A stretch of DNA of 64,000 nt from Takifugu bimaculatus (Eukaryota > Chordata > Actinopteri > Tetraodontiformes > Tetraodontidae): positions 11,261,209-11,325,208 of the forward strand of contig CP034992.1 of NCBI GenBank assembly GCA_004026145.2, in the 5' to 3' direction. The position numbers were made by a program, and so were the translations under genes. The number at the start of each line of letters is the position of its first letter. Position 1 is the stretch's first letter. This document shows, piece after piece, positions 1 to 8,699 of the stretch. A model generated the notes under the pieces. The model made no database searches. It was not told the DNA's origin and worked only from the letters and a program-made list of their open reading frames with translations.

Positions 1-29
1 CGGAAGCGTCGCGGCCACCTGCTCCTCAC

Positions 30-209
30 CTCGGCAGATGCCGACACCTGGCAGTGTTCATCCACCTTCCTCCTGCCTTTGACCTGCGGCCCTGCAGCCA
101 GGAGGGCCTCTTTGGCGGAGGTGAAGGCATCTTTGGGCTCCGAAGTCTCCTCTTTTGCCTTGTTCCCTCCTGCCCTGGCAGCAGAGGCAGCTCTACTCTT
201 TGGTGGCAT
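30..209 (-). CDS. parp3: PARP3 coding exon 1, second copy (partial gene at window edge)
   Basis: The exon encodes 60 residues starting MPPKSRAASAARAGGNKAKE. It ends at a GT donor (minus strand, 28-29) in phase 0, exactly like the exon at 7943-8122. The acceptor (AACAG then GATC before the ATG) is also kept. I count five nucleotide differences from the other copy. Two change the protein (Arg to Ser at residue 5, Lys to Asn at residue 16), and both reduce the basic charge of the N-terminus, which in PARP3 is short and probably helps nuclear or DNA targeting. The reading frame is open, so nothing seen here makes it a pseudogene. The remaining exons would lie left of the window, so whether the gene is whole is unknown. 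Confidence 0.8.
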
Positions 210-243
210 GATCCTGTTTGGAAGAGCAAGGAGAGAAAGCTAC

Positions 244-625
244 TGTGAGGGTGATGTTTGGTCACCCGCGCTGTTCGTTTACTAGACTCAGATCAACCAC
301 ACAGACAACAGGAGGCCTTGCAAGGGAGAGCTGACGAGCAGTTCAAGCTTCCTCTCTCAACTCCGTCAGTCTGCTGCTCGCTCTCCTCTTTTATTTGGTT
401 CACACAACATTGGTATCAAAACAACTTCATGATTCCTTCTCCTCCTATCTCTACGACTTCCTCGTGTCCTTGAACATGATACCTCCCAGTGCTGGGAACA
501 TAACAGCTACAATACTTGAGTCAAACACTCATACATTCTTTTTGATTAAACATTCTAAATCTACTTACTATACTTACTATAGCATTGAAACGATAATAGT
601 AATAACAACAATAATTCTTCTCACA
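244..625 (-). mobile_element. Solo LTR 1 in the PARP3-copy 5' UTR intron
   Basis: The 382 bp insert is absent at the matching site of the right copy (8153). Its ends are a perfect 6 bp inverted pair, TGTGAG and CTCACA, and the host bases CTAC (240-243 and 626-629) are duplicated around it. TG...CA ends with a 4 bp duplication are typical of LTR retroelements. An AATAAA signal read on the minus strand (near 390) suggests the LTR lies in that orientation, the same as PARP3. No internal coding region or second LTR is present, so it is a solo LTR left by recombination. It sits about 30 bp upstream of the 3' splice site of the PARP3-copy first coding exon. Confidence 0.85.
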
Positions 626-862
626 CTACTGATGAATGTAATTTAATCCTTGACAGGCTCAGACATGCCCGACCATTCCACCCTCCCTCACCGAGGAGCA
701 GCAACGTTAGTTACCATGTAATTACTAGTTAGTAATGACATGTAGGGACAGGGGTAATAAGCTGGTGCCACATGAGCAAGCTTAGTGTTCCTTTTAAAAG
801 CAACTGTCACCTTAAATGTGAGTTATTTTGAAAACGACGTGAATTCTAGAGTAACTTGCCTT

Positions 863-1102
863 TGACGTCACTAATCAATCCACCGACGCCACGGCAGGAC
901 AGACGGACACAGACGACTCTATGACCGCGGAGGCGGCGACCCACAGCGGCTCGTCCGAGGGCGGTGAATGCAGGAAGTTTGCAGTGACTTACAGTCATGG
1001 AGGAAAAGGAGGAGCTCCGCTGCGTCTGGCCTGGGCGAGGCATCATGATAACGCCAAATGAACTAGGCCACCTAGCTCAGTGCGGTAATTACTGTCACGT
1101 GA
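863..1102 (-). promoter_or_regulatory. PARP3-type promoter region, left copy
   Basis: This is the copy of the 8413-8671 region. It retains a perfect CRE (TGACGTCA, 863-870), an E-box of USF/MiT type (TCACGTGA, 1095-1102) and the minus-strand donor GTAAGT (987-992) of the predicted non-coding first exon. The intron it starts would run to the acceptor at 214-215 and now contains solo LTR 1. The promoter role is inferred from position and motifs. Confidence 0.5.
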
Positions 1103-1246
1103 TCGACACACGCTCTAAACACACTATTAAGTATTTCACACGGTGGAAAGGTACAGCACACTTTCCAAACGAGCACAAGTTGTTTTGCTCTGTTACAACT
1201 TCAGATGGCATAGCTCTAATCTAAACATAGTTTAGCAGAAACATAT

Positions 1247-1594
1247 TGTGGCGAGCTCGGGTTTTGGAAGAACTCAGATGCAGATTTCAGTCAGCTTATT
1301 CTACTGTTCAAATGCAGAAAGTGCCACTTTAATTAACATTCAACAGAAAACACGCCAACAAAGAGAAGTCTTCAATGACACACAGAGCCTCGCTTATGGT
1401 GCAAATAATAATTAAACAGTAATTAAACACATTAACGACCAGAACTCAATAAATAGAACATTAACATTGAAAGTTACAAAGGATAGCATTTACAACAAAT
1501 AAAAAACAGGGTTAACACAAACCTGAACCCACAGAACACACTGCTACAAAGCATGCTGGGAATTTCCCACTCTGACCCTCCCCAACACGCTACA
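1247..1594. mobile_element. Solo LTR 2
   Basis: The 348 bp insert begins TGTGGCG, ends CGCTACA (near-perfect inverted ends) and is flanked by the 4 bp duplication ATAT (1243-1246, 1595-1598). The right copy has the unoccupied site (AAACATATAGTCG, about 8802). The size, TG...CA ends and 4 bp duplication fit a Gypsy/retrovirus-type LTR. I could not decide its orientation: AATAAA-like signals occur on the plus strand, but the minus strand also has T-rich and A-rich tracts. No internal region is present. Confidence 0.8.
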
Positions 1595-1690
1595 ATATAG
1601 TCGATTACTCACATGCTAATAAGGTTGGCATTAATTAATCATAGTATATATAATATATGTTTACAATTATATGTAACGACGTGTCATAGT

Positions 1691-1916
1691 TGTAATATTC
1701 TCAGGGAATATCTTATATATGTGTGTGTGCTATGCTGTAGTGCCGCTTAGAGGCATTTGTTGAAAGTCGTCACTTGGTAACAAGGGGTGTGTCTATCGGC
1801 TAGAGTTGCGAAGTCAATATGGAGTACCCGTATGTATTCACGGAGTGGAAATAAAAGTTAAGCCCGCACGTCGTCCTGATTTTTTTTTTATTGTACATAT
1901 TGTGCAATACAAGACA
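1691..1916 (+). mobile_element. Solo LTR 3 (short, Copia/BEL-like size)
   Basis: The 226 bp insert begins TGTAATATTC, ends CAAGACA and is flanked by the 5 bp duplication ATAGT (1686-1690, 1917-1921). The right copy carries the empty site at about 8892. A plus-strand GGAAATAAAAG polyadenylation-type signal near 1849 followed by a T-rich tract suggests plus orientation. The short length and 5 bp duplication fit Copia or BEL/Pao LTRs, but the family is inferred. Confidence 0.8.
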
Positions 1917-2584
1917 ATAGTTATATTTAACGCTAAATAGAAATAGTTTTATACTTTCTTCCTATGCAATATTTACAGCAAGAAACAGCTGTTTCCTTTT
2001 GAAATGCTGCTCTTCTCTATGGACACTAGGTGGCAGTAGTAAGCCTAATTATCCCCCCTTAAGATATTGTTCGGTCTCGTCAGATGGCGGCGATAAAACA
2101 GATCAGATTTTAAAATCCAGACGGACGCAAAACATTATGATACATTTTCCATGTTTCCCTTTTTGTCACACCTGAAAGTGTTCCTGTGAAAGACACCAAA
2201 TTTACTCAAGGCAGCTGCGCAGCATCAGTGCAGCCTGGCTGGTGTGGGTCTAAATAGTGTTCATAAAGGTTTAAAAACTTAATTATCCTCCAAAGGTGTT
2301 TGCCTAGCACATATTTTCACAGTAGATATCTGAATGTGCAAAAGGAAATGTCATTTAATTGAGCTTATTATCATATGCAAGAACGAGCCATGAAGTCAAA
2401 TTTGTATTGATTAAAAAAAGACACCATTTATTTACATAAATTACAAGAAAGCACAAACTGGATCACCAAAGTCTACATTAAAAAGGTCTTGTCCATTATA
2501 TATTACTTTTAACAGATTCACTATAGTTTACTCCATCATTGCAAATAGAAGTTGTAATACAAGGGCTAAAACTTCATCGTCATC

Positions 2585-4105
2585 TCATTTAAAATTGCTA
2601 ATCAAACAGAACAGAATCATAGAATTGGGAACATTGTACTCACAGCACTTTGAGGACAACAAAGTCAGGACAACCGTCTGCGCGAAATAACTGTTTACAA
2701 CGTCTGGCAGAGGAGCCGGGCCGGCTTTCACAAGGACGAGGTTGTGGAGTCCACGACCTCCCGTCCGTTGCACACCGTCGGGACAACGTTGGAGGCAGAT
2801 GCTGTGAGACATTAAACAATGATGTGATGTGTGTTCCACAGGGACTAGTCCGGGCACCTTTACACTTTGGTCCGCTGTGTTTTGGGGGTGGGACCCAACA
2901 CAGCCTGATGGGGCTTCTGTTGATTTGCTGCTTCTCTGGAAAAACTGGAGGAGGTTTTCCTGCAGGGAACCCTCGTGGCTGGATGCCCCGATCTCTGTGG
3001 CCTGCGTGGAGCAGCAGCGGTGAAACTTCACCAGCTGTTCTCTGATTTGCCTGTTCAAAAGCCCGTAGAAGAAGGGATTGACTGCAAAGGAGGAGTAGGC
3101 CAGCCAGGTCACCACCTCCTCCAGGTCCCCCGGGCTCTGCAGGGAGCCAGTCAGAGACATGTGCAGGTGGAAGATGAAAAAGGGCAGCCAGCACAGCAAG
3201 AACTGACCCACGATGAAGACCAAAGTGAGGGCGGCCTTGACGCCACTGAAGGCCCTCTCTGGAGACAGCCGCTGGGGCAGACTGTGGGTGGCGCCAATCA
3301 TGGTGGTCTGGCTGTTGATGGAGTCCGAGCGGTTCTTGGCGAGGTTGGCGTTGGCCCAGGCGGGCACGGTGGGGACCAGCTGCAGGGCGGCAGAGCGAGC
3401 CACCTTGTAGACGGCGCAGTAGACGGCCAGTATGACCACCGCGGGGAGCAGGAAACAGACCACGGTGAAGAGCACGGCGAACACGCCTCGCAGGCGGCTG
3501 TGGCTGGCGTGAAGCGAGCAGTGGGCTGCGGCGATGGAGCTCTGGTGCCCGTAAGCCGGCCACCCAAAAACGGAGACCAGAGCCAAGAGGGCCGACTTCA
3601 CCCAGATCAGGAGCATGACGCCGACGGCGAGGTTGATGGTCATCTTGACCTCGTAGCGCATTGGGTGGACAATGTAGAAGTAGCGCTCCACGTTGACGGC
3701 CGTGATGGTGAGGATGGTCAGAGAGATGAGGAAGACGTTGAGGAAGATGTAAACCTGACACTCCAGGACAGTGAACGCCACCGTGCTGAAAAATGGCGAG
3801 CTGGATATGATGCCTAGCGGCATGAGCAGGATGGCGCACAGCAGGTCCACGCCGCACAGGTGACACACAAACGCGAATCTCTTGAGGTGGGGGGCCCGCG
3901 CGATGGCCACCATCACGCCGGTGTTGGACAGCAAGGCAATGAGATTCAGGGTCACCATGCAGAACAACCCGAAAAGGTCTTTGATCTGGGACTGGGAGCT
4001 GGTGACCACGCCCACATCGGCGGGAACTGTGGGATTTGTAGTCCATACGGTTGTGGTGAGGTTCGGCAGGCCCGCCAGCACCGGGGCGGGTCTGACGGCC
4101 ATCAT
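2585..4105 (-). CDS. gpr62: Orphan GPCR of the GPR61/GPR62 family with rearranged C-terminal tail
   Basis: This is a single coding exon of 506 aa and a class A seven-helix receptor. Seen directly: an N-glycosylation site (NLTT, residue 15), a first helix near residues 45-67, ERY at the end of helix 3, CWLP in helix 6, NPFFY in helix 7 and a cysteine pair RCC after helix 8. GPR61/62 are orphan plasma-membrane receptors with constitutive activity. Neighbouring PARP3 and GRM2 favour GPR62, although the tail motif EGSLQENLLQFFQ also resembles GPR61. I start at the tandem ATG (4105) because a good acceptor lies at 4157-4158, which makes the longer open frame untranslated. Residues 429-506 derive from the duplicated block (out-of-frame GRM2 last exon plus its 3' UTR). 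Family tails continue past the breakpoint, so the native end is probably lost here. Confidence 0.85.
   Translation of the reverse strand: MMAVRPAPVLAGLPNLTTTVWTTNPTVPADVGVVTSSQSQIKDLFGLFCMVTLNLIALLSNTGVMVAIARAPHLKRFAFVCHLCGVDLLCAILLMPLGIISSSPFFSTVAFTVLECQVYIFLNVFLISLTILTITAVNVERYFYIVHPMRYEVKMTINLAVGVMLLIWVKSALLALVSVFGWPAYGHQSSIAAAHCSLHASHSRLRGVFAVLFTVVCFLLPAVVILAVYCAVYKVARSAALQLVPTVPAWANANLAKNRSDSINSQTTMIGATHSLPQRLSPERAFSGVKAALTLVFIVGQFLLCWLPFFIFHLHMSLTGSLQSPGDLEEVVTWLAYSSFAVNPFFYGLLNRQIREQLVKFHRCCSTQATEIGASSHEGSLQENLLQFFQRSSKSTEAPSGCVGSHPQNTADQSVKVPGLVPVEHTSHHCLMSHSICLQRCPDGVQRTGGRGLHNLVLVKAGPAPLPDVVNSYFAQTVVLTLLSSKCCEYNVPNSMILFCLISNFK
2728..2801 (-). pseudogene. grm2: Orphan copy of the last GRM2 coding exon
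   Basis: Read on the minus strand from the intact acceptor (AG at 2802-2803), this exon encodes the group II mGluR C-terminus ending NGREVVDSTTSSL and then a stop, identical in reading to the functional exon at 9737-9810. About 17 bp of the GRM2 last intron remains upstream, and then GPR62 coding sequence begins. It has no upstream GRM2 exons in cis, so it cannot make receptor by itself. In the GPR62 reading frame it is read in another frame and forms part of that protein's tail. Confidence 0.9.
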
Positions 4106-4156
4106 GTTACTTCTTAAGGACTCCCTCCATTTCCAAGGCCGTTGTGGATGGAAGTT

Positions 4157-4600
4157 CTGTGTTAAAGAGACCAAACTGTTCTGACACGAACTCAAATAAC
4201 TAATGACATTATGTCTGAAGCTGCAGAAGCAGCAGTTGAAGCTGCCCAACAGCTTTCAAGCAGATATTTGCTAGGAGAAATTATTTTATCTGCACAACAC
4301 AAGTTTTTTTTTTTTTTTGAGGAAAATACACCAACACAGCACAAATTGTACATTTGATCTACTTCATCAATCTTCCACTCACCTGGTCCCGTCTCTGATG
4401 GCGTATGTCTGACTGCAGGTCACCCAAAGTGTCTTCAGTCCTCAGGAGATTCAAACTGAGTGTAAATGTGACAGATGTGGACGCTCTCTCTCTCTCTCTG
4501 TGTCCACGTCACTCCTGTCCTGCGCTCTGTGTGGTACTGACTGTCACTCATTGTTTCTTTTTTTGTCCTCTTCTCTGTGTCCTATTCTCCACCGGATTCT
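4157..4600 (-). promoter_or_regulatory. GPR62 5' UTR intron and probable non-coding first exon
   Basis: On the minus strand a strong donor (CAG then GTGAGT, GT at 4381-4382) and a pyrimidine-rich acceptor (TTTAACACAG, AG at 4157-4158) bound a 226 bp intron directly upstream of the receptor coding exon. The 5' UTR exon would end at 4383. Its start is not visible, and no clear TATA box is seen. The splice sites are read from sequence; the exon itself is inferred. Confidence 0.5.
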
Positions 4601-5407
4601 TGCTCAGTTATAACACACAGTGTTGGTTTTCACACACGTTTATTTAGCATTAAGGGTGGGGAGTTTAGAGAGGGGTCTATTTATAGTAATTACACAATAA
4701 CAGTGCTTTAAACCATGAAACCTATTTCATTTATAATCACATACAGAAACAGAAGTAAATTATAGTAATATCTGTTAGGATCACCAGACTGCTCAAAAGA
4801 AGGAGGCCAAACGTCGAGCAGCTACTTTACTTTATTATTTTCAGTGCAAAAATGCAGCAGGTAATAAGAAAACTCACCAGACATGTAGGCATCAGAACTT
4901 TAGTGTGTTTTTAAATCATGCAGTCATGATTTATGAGCTATATGTTTATCCTGCATTCTAACCACTCAGAGCTGCTTGAGTAGAAATGTTTCACTTCATA
5001 TTTGCATAAGTGAAGGTACCTTTGCCTTTAACATTCAAATAGATGCGCCTTTAAGCAAGTGCAAAAGAATTAAGTCCTCCTTCAGAGAAAATATATTATC
5101 ATTTCTGCCGGTTTTTATAAATCCACCGCGCTAATGAATGCAGCGAGGTGTAAAAGGTGAAAGAAAGTGAAAACAAGGAGAACTCGGGAGCTAAACCCAA
5201 GATCTGGGAAAGTACAAACTCAGGAAAGTATTAAAAGTCGAAGGAACGGCGAGGCCCCCGTCACACTGTGCAAAACAATAAGGCACCAAGCAGCGAGAAT
5301 CCCCATTGCATTATGGGAAAAGAATCTGCAGACAATCATATTCAGAGGCCGGCGTTTCACCTTCCACTGAGCGAGCGGGGCCCTGGCAACTCCTCCCCTG
5401 AGCTGAA
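4600..5407. other. Intergenic stretch, GPR62 to PARP3
   Basis: This is AT-rich, unremarkable sequence between the GPR62 5' side and the PARP3 stop codon. An AATAAA signal on the minus strand near 4831-4836 is a possible PARP3 polyadenylation signal. An octamer-type ATTTGCAT lies at 5000-5007. I see no further gene. Confidence 0.5.
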
Positions 5408-8122
5408 TCAGGCCATCTTCAGCTCCAGCAGGTAACGCAGGCGACACTGACTCTCTTTGTAGATGAGATACTCGCTGTTGCTGAAGTGGCTGCCGGAGTA
5501 CTGGGGCTGATCCACAGGCGGCCCCTGGGGCACGGACACTTTCTTCCCCTCCAGCGTGATGAAAGTGTCCTCTTTTGGATCTGAAAACACAGAAAGTGGA
5601 GCCTTGACCCGACTTGTTGCTTTAAATGTCGCCTGACAGCTCGCTGTCCTCCTCAGGCGCATCACACCTCCTGCTGGGGAGTTTGTGAGACTTGAACTCA
5701 GACGCTAAGTCCAGTTTTGCTGAAAGAAACGTGCATTTGGTCGCCGAAAGTGTAATAGAGGTGTAATAACAGTGTACCCGGCTCCACCAGTCCTCGCGCC
5801 ACCACGCTATCAAAGCCTGCAGGAGCCTTCTTTAAGGAGGAGTTGTCAACGGTGATGGTCTTCTCCTTCCCAAGGGCGACCTCGCACAGAAACATCACGC
5901 CGGTGTTTTTGGAGGTTCGTACTACAAACACACACACGTTGTAATAATATAGTTATGATCGCATCCAGGTTTATTTAAGGCTTCTCTGCCGTCGTGGAGT
6001 CAGCCTCACCGTAACCAGCGGATTTGCTGTTTTCAGATGCAAAGTAGATGCCTCGACCGACACGGCCCCCTGAGTGGGGCATGATCCTCAGGCCGCTCTT
6101 CAGGATGGCTGCCACCACCGCTATGTTTGTGCCGTGCCACAGGAGACGGCGGTTCTCCAGGCTGTCGTTTTCACCGAAGCGTTCTCCCTGAGACGTGCAG
6201 TGAATGTTAGCCGGAGGAGGTCGGTCCTGTCGGATCAGTGGAGCTGCTCTTACCTCCGTCTCTCTGTCCACCTCCCAGACGTTGAGGATCTTTGGATTGC
6301 GGTAACCGTTTGAAGTCATTTCCAGGTACTTTTGTATAATCTTTCGATGACAAGCAAGATTTATTTATTATTAGCAGCTTCAGCTTTCAGTATTTTTATT
6401 CCTGCTGTAGAAAAATGAGATGTAATAGATTCAATACCAACAATAAAAACAATAAAAGTGCCTTTGTGCCGAGCAGAGGAGCAGCACAGGCGAAGGACCC
6501 AACATCTCATCCCTGGCGTGGCCATATAAGAGCTTCGCATTAGATGGTACCTTAAATATTTCTGTCTCTGTGTCCAGCAGACTCAGGCGGCATCTGAGAG
6601 AGTTGTAGTCTTGATCCAGAGGGTGAGGAACCGTCGCTATCATCTCCTCCTGCGCCTTCTCGGTCTCCGACTTCAGAGTCTGGGCCAGCTCGATGTCTGC
6701 CAGCACCTTCGCACGCAACAGGAAAACAGAAGTTAGCCGTTGCTGCAACGTCGAGGGCTCTTTAAAATGATCTCACCATGAGCATCTCTTTTTTTTGCTC
6801 CACAATTTCTTGGCTGTTGATCGTTGGCGGCCTGTTCCGGCCAAAGTTGTGTGGAACGGTGGTGAAGAACTTTGAGGAAAGCTCTTCCAGGCGCGCGCTT
6901 GCTCTTCGTTGCTTCATGGCTGCTTCGATCTCCTCCAGCACTTCAAAGCCCTTTGCAATCTGCATTTTACTGAGTTTTCCCAAAGGCATCTTCTTGATGT
7001 CTGCATAAAAGAAACACGTGTGTGCAGGTGAAAGCCCACGTCCGCAGAAAAAAAAGGTGGTGACTTTAAACCTTTGTGGAGGGTTGAAACTTTAATCCTT
7101 TATATCTTTATCCAGTAACTATGACCTAAAATAGGAGTCAGAGATCATCTGTGCTTAAAGTGGTGATGCTGTGCTATGTTTTACATCCCTCACCTCCATT
7201 CCACCAGTTTTCCACACTGGTTAAGCTGGTGTTCAGAACCAGTTTGAAGCATGCTGAGCTGAGACTCACCCACCTAAGTTCATGCATTCCATAGCTTCTT
7301 TAAACATGTCATTGCTGAAAATCAGCTTAATCAGGTTCTTGGTGGCGCCGTCGAGCGTGCAGGGAAGGACGTTTTTGCTGACTTTGACGACTTTGCCGTC
7401 CACTTCGTCCACCTGGAAGCACACATTTAGATGCTGATGCCAAACCGCTGCAGTTTGAGGCGCTGCATCAGTGAGGATAACGGCCCACCTTGACCTCGGC
7501 GTCCTGCTCTCCATCCACCTCGATCATGGTGTACTTCCCAGCGTAGGACACAAAGTTCGCCCGATCGCTCCAGCTGTTCTTTGTCTTGTCTTTAAACTTC
7601 TTTTCAAAGTCCTTGACAGCTTTTTCCAGCTTATCAAACGGGCTGAGTTTGTTCTGTCCCACTTCCCCCTGGATTTCAAAGAGGAGCCAATCAGTGCTCA
7701 CAATGATGTTACGTGATAGCGAGGGCAAACTAACTTACCACCCTGCCCCATCTGTTCCAAGAATAGAACCGGTTGTTGTCTTTGATCACTTGAATGACGT
7801 AGAACTTGTTATTGTTTTGCCCGATGTTTGTTTGATTGAGCATACAGTCGTAGTCTTCGTGCACCTGGTGAGACAACACACGTTAGCGAACATTACCAAA
7901 GCGGAGAACTCCACGGAAGCGTCGCGGCCACCTGCTCCTCACCTCGGCAGATGCCGACACCTGGCAGTGTTCATCCACCTTCCTCCTGCCTTTGACCTGC
8001 GGCCCCGCAGCCAGGAGGGCCTCTTTGGCGGAGGTGAAGGCATCTTTGGGCTCCGAAGTCTCCTCTTTTGCCTTCTTCCCTCCTGCCCTGGCAGCAGAGG
8101 CGGCTCTCCTCTTGGGTGGCAT
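5408..8122 (-). CDS. parp3: PARP3, DNA-break-activated mono-ADP-ribosyltransferase (complete, 10 coding exons)
   Basis: Nuclear enzyme that transfers ADP-ribose from NAD+ to proteins and DNA ends at strand breaks. Coding exons, in transcript order: 8122-7943, 7864-7739, 7668-7489, 7412-7274, 7000-6777, 6706-6551, 6340-6254, 6187-6010, 5921-5778, 5580-5408. All junctions are GT-AG with compatible phases and give 528 aa, against about 533 in human. Residues 1-60 are a basic N-terminus; about 61-165 are the WGR domain (NRWGRVGEVGQ); about 190-310 the helical regulatory domain (MPLGKLSK); about 320-528 the ART domain. The H-Y-E triad is visible: His382 in LLWHGTN, Tyr412 in GIYFASENSKSAGY, Glu508 in SEYLIY. 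The segment between SAGY and MFL is about four residues shorter than I recall in mammals. Most introns are only 65-120 bp. Confidence 0.95.
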
Positions 8123-8543
8123 GATCCTGTTTGGAAGAGCAAGGAGAGAAAGCTACTGATGAATGTAATTTAATCCTGGACAGGCTCAGACATGCCCGAC
8201 CATTCCACCCTCCCTCACCGAGGAGCAGCACAAATGGATCAATTACGCATGTGACGTTAGTTACCATGTAATTACTAGTTAGTAATGACATGTAGGGACA
8301 GGGGTAATAAGCTGGTGCCAGATGAGCAAGCTTAATGTTCCTTTTAAAAGCAACTGTCACCTTAAATGTGAGTTATTTTGAAAACGACGTGAATTCTAGA
8401 GTAACTTGCCTTTGACGTCACTAATCAATCCACCGACGCCACGGCAGGACAGACGGACACAGACGACTCTATGACCGCGGAGGCGGCGACCCACAGCGGC
8501 TCGTCCGAGAGCGGTGAATGCAGGAAGTTTGCAGTGACTTACA
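8123..8543 (-). other. PARP3 5' UTR intron with predicted splice sites
   Basis: A pyrimidine-rich tract and AACAG acceptor lie four bases before the PARP3 ATG (AG at 8127-8128). A GTAAGT donor on the minus strand has its GT at 8541-8542. Together they define an intron of about 416 bp and a non-coding exon ending at 8543. The same pair is conserved in the left copy, where the intron is enlarged by solo LTR 1. Confidence 0.55.
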
Positions 8544-8671
8544 GTCATGGAGGAAGAGGAGGAGCTCCGCTGCGTCTGGCCTGGGCGAGGCATCATGCTA
8601 ACGCCGAATGAGCTAGGCTAACTAGCGGCTACAGCGCCACCTAGCTCAGTGCGGTAATTACTGTCACGTGA
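8413..8671 (-). promoter_or_regulatory. Probable PARP3 promoter region (CRE and E-box)
   Basis: A perfect cAMP-response element (TGACGTCA, 8413-8420) and a palindromic E-box (TCACGTGA, 8664-8671; USF/MITF/TFEB type) flank a CpG-richer stretch with CCGCGG and GGCGGCGACC. The predicted donor at 8541-8542 lies between them, so transcription probably starts between about 8545 and 8660. Both motifs are unchanged in the left copy. I inferred promoter function from position. Confidence 0.5.
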
Positions 8672-8699
8672 TCGACACACGCTCTATTAAGTATTTCAC

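Larger units (their letters stand above)
1..2820. repeat. Left copy of segmental duplication (partial)
   Basis: This block matches 7914-9829 in the same orientation, nearly base for base, apart from scattered substitutions (a few percent by eye), small indels and three LTR-like insertions found only here. Position 1 corresponds to about 7914, so the copy continues left of the window. Similarity ends abruptly at about 2820 (right copy about 9829): the shared sequence ends in ATTAAACAAT, after which this copy continues into GPR62 coding sequence and the other into the last GRM2 intron. The copied content is PARP3 coding exon 1, the PARP3 upstream region, the GRM2 3' flank and the last GRM2 exon. 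Divergence looks high for simple allelic copies, but an assembly artefact cannot be excluded from sequence alone. Confidence 0.93.

Noticed and set aside
846..1046. 66-codon frames present in both copies (also 8396-8596)
   Set aside because: They cover the PARP3 upstream CpG region and a predicted donor site; conservation comes from the recent duplication, and no protein is recognised.
2975..3817. A 280-codon plus-strand frame opposite GPR62
   Set aside because: Antisense shadow of the GC-rich receptor exon.
2640..4046. A 468-codon minus-strand frame overlapping GPR62
   Set aside because: It is a shifted-frame shadow of the receptor, rich in Arg/Pro/His from GC-rich codons, with no domain.
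4106..4249. N-terminal extension of the GPR62 open frame (48 more codons)
   Set aside because: A pyrimidine-rich splice acceptor at 4157-4158 paired with a consensus donor at 4381-4382 makes the upstream part intron and 5' UTR; the tandem ATG at 4105 has better context.
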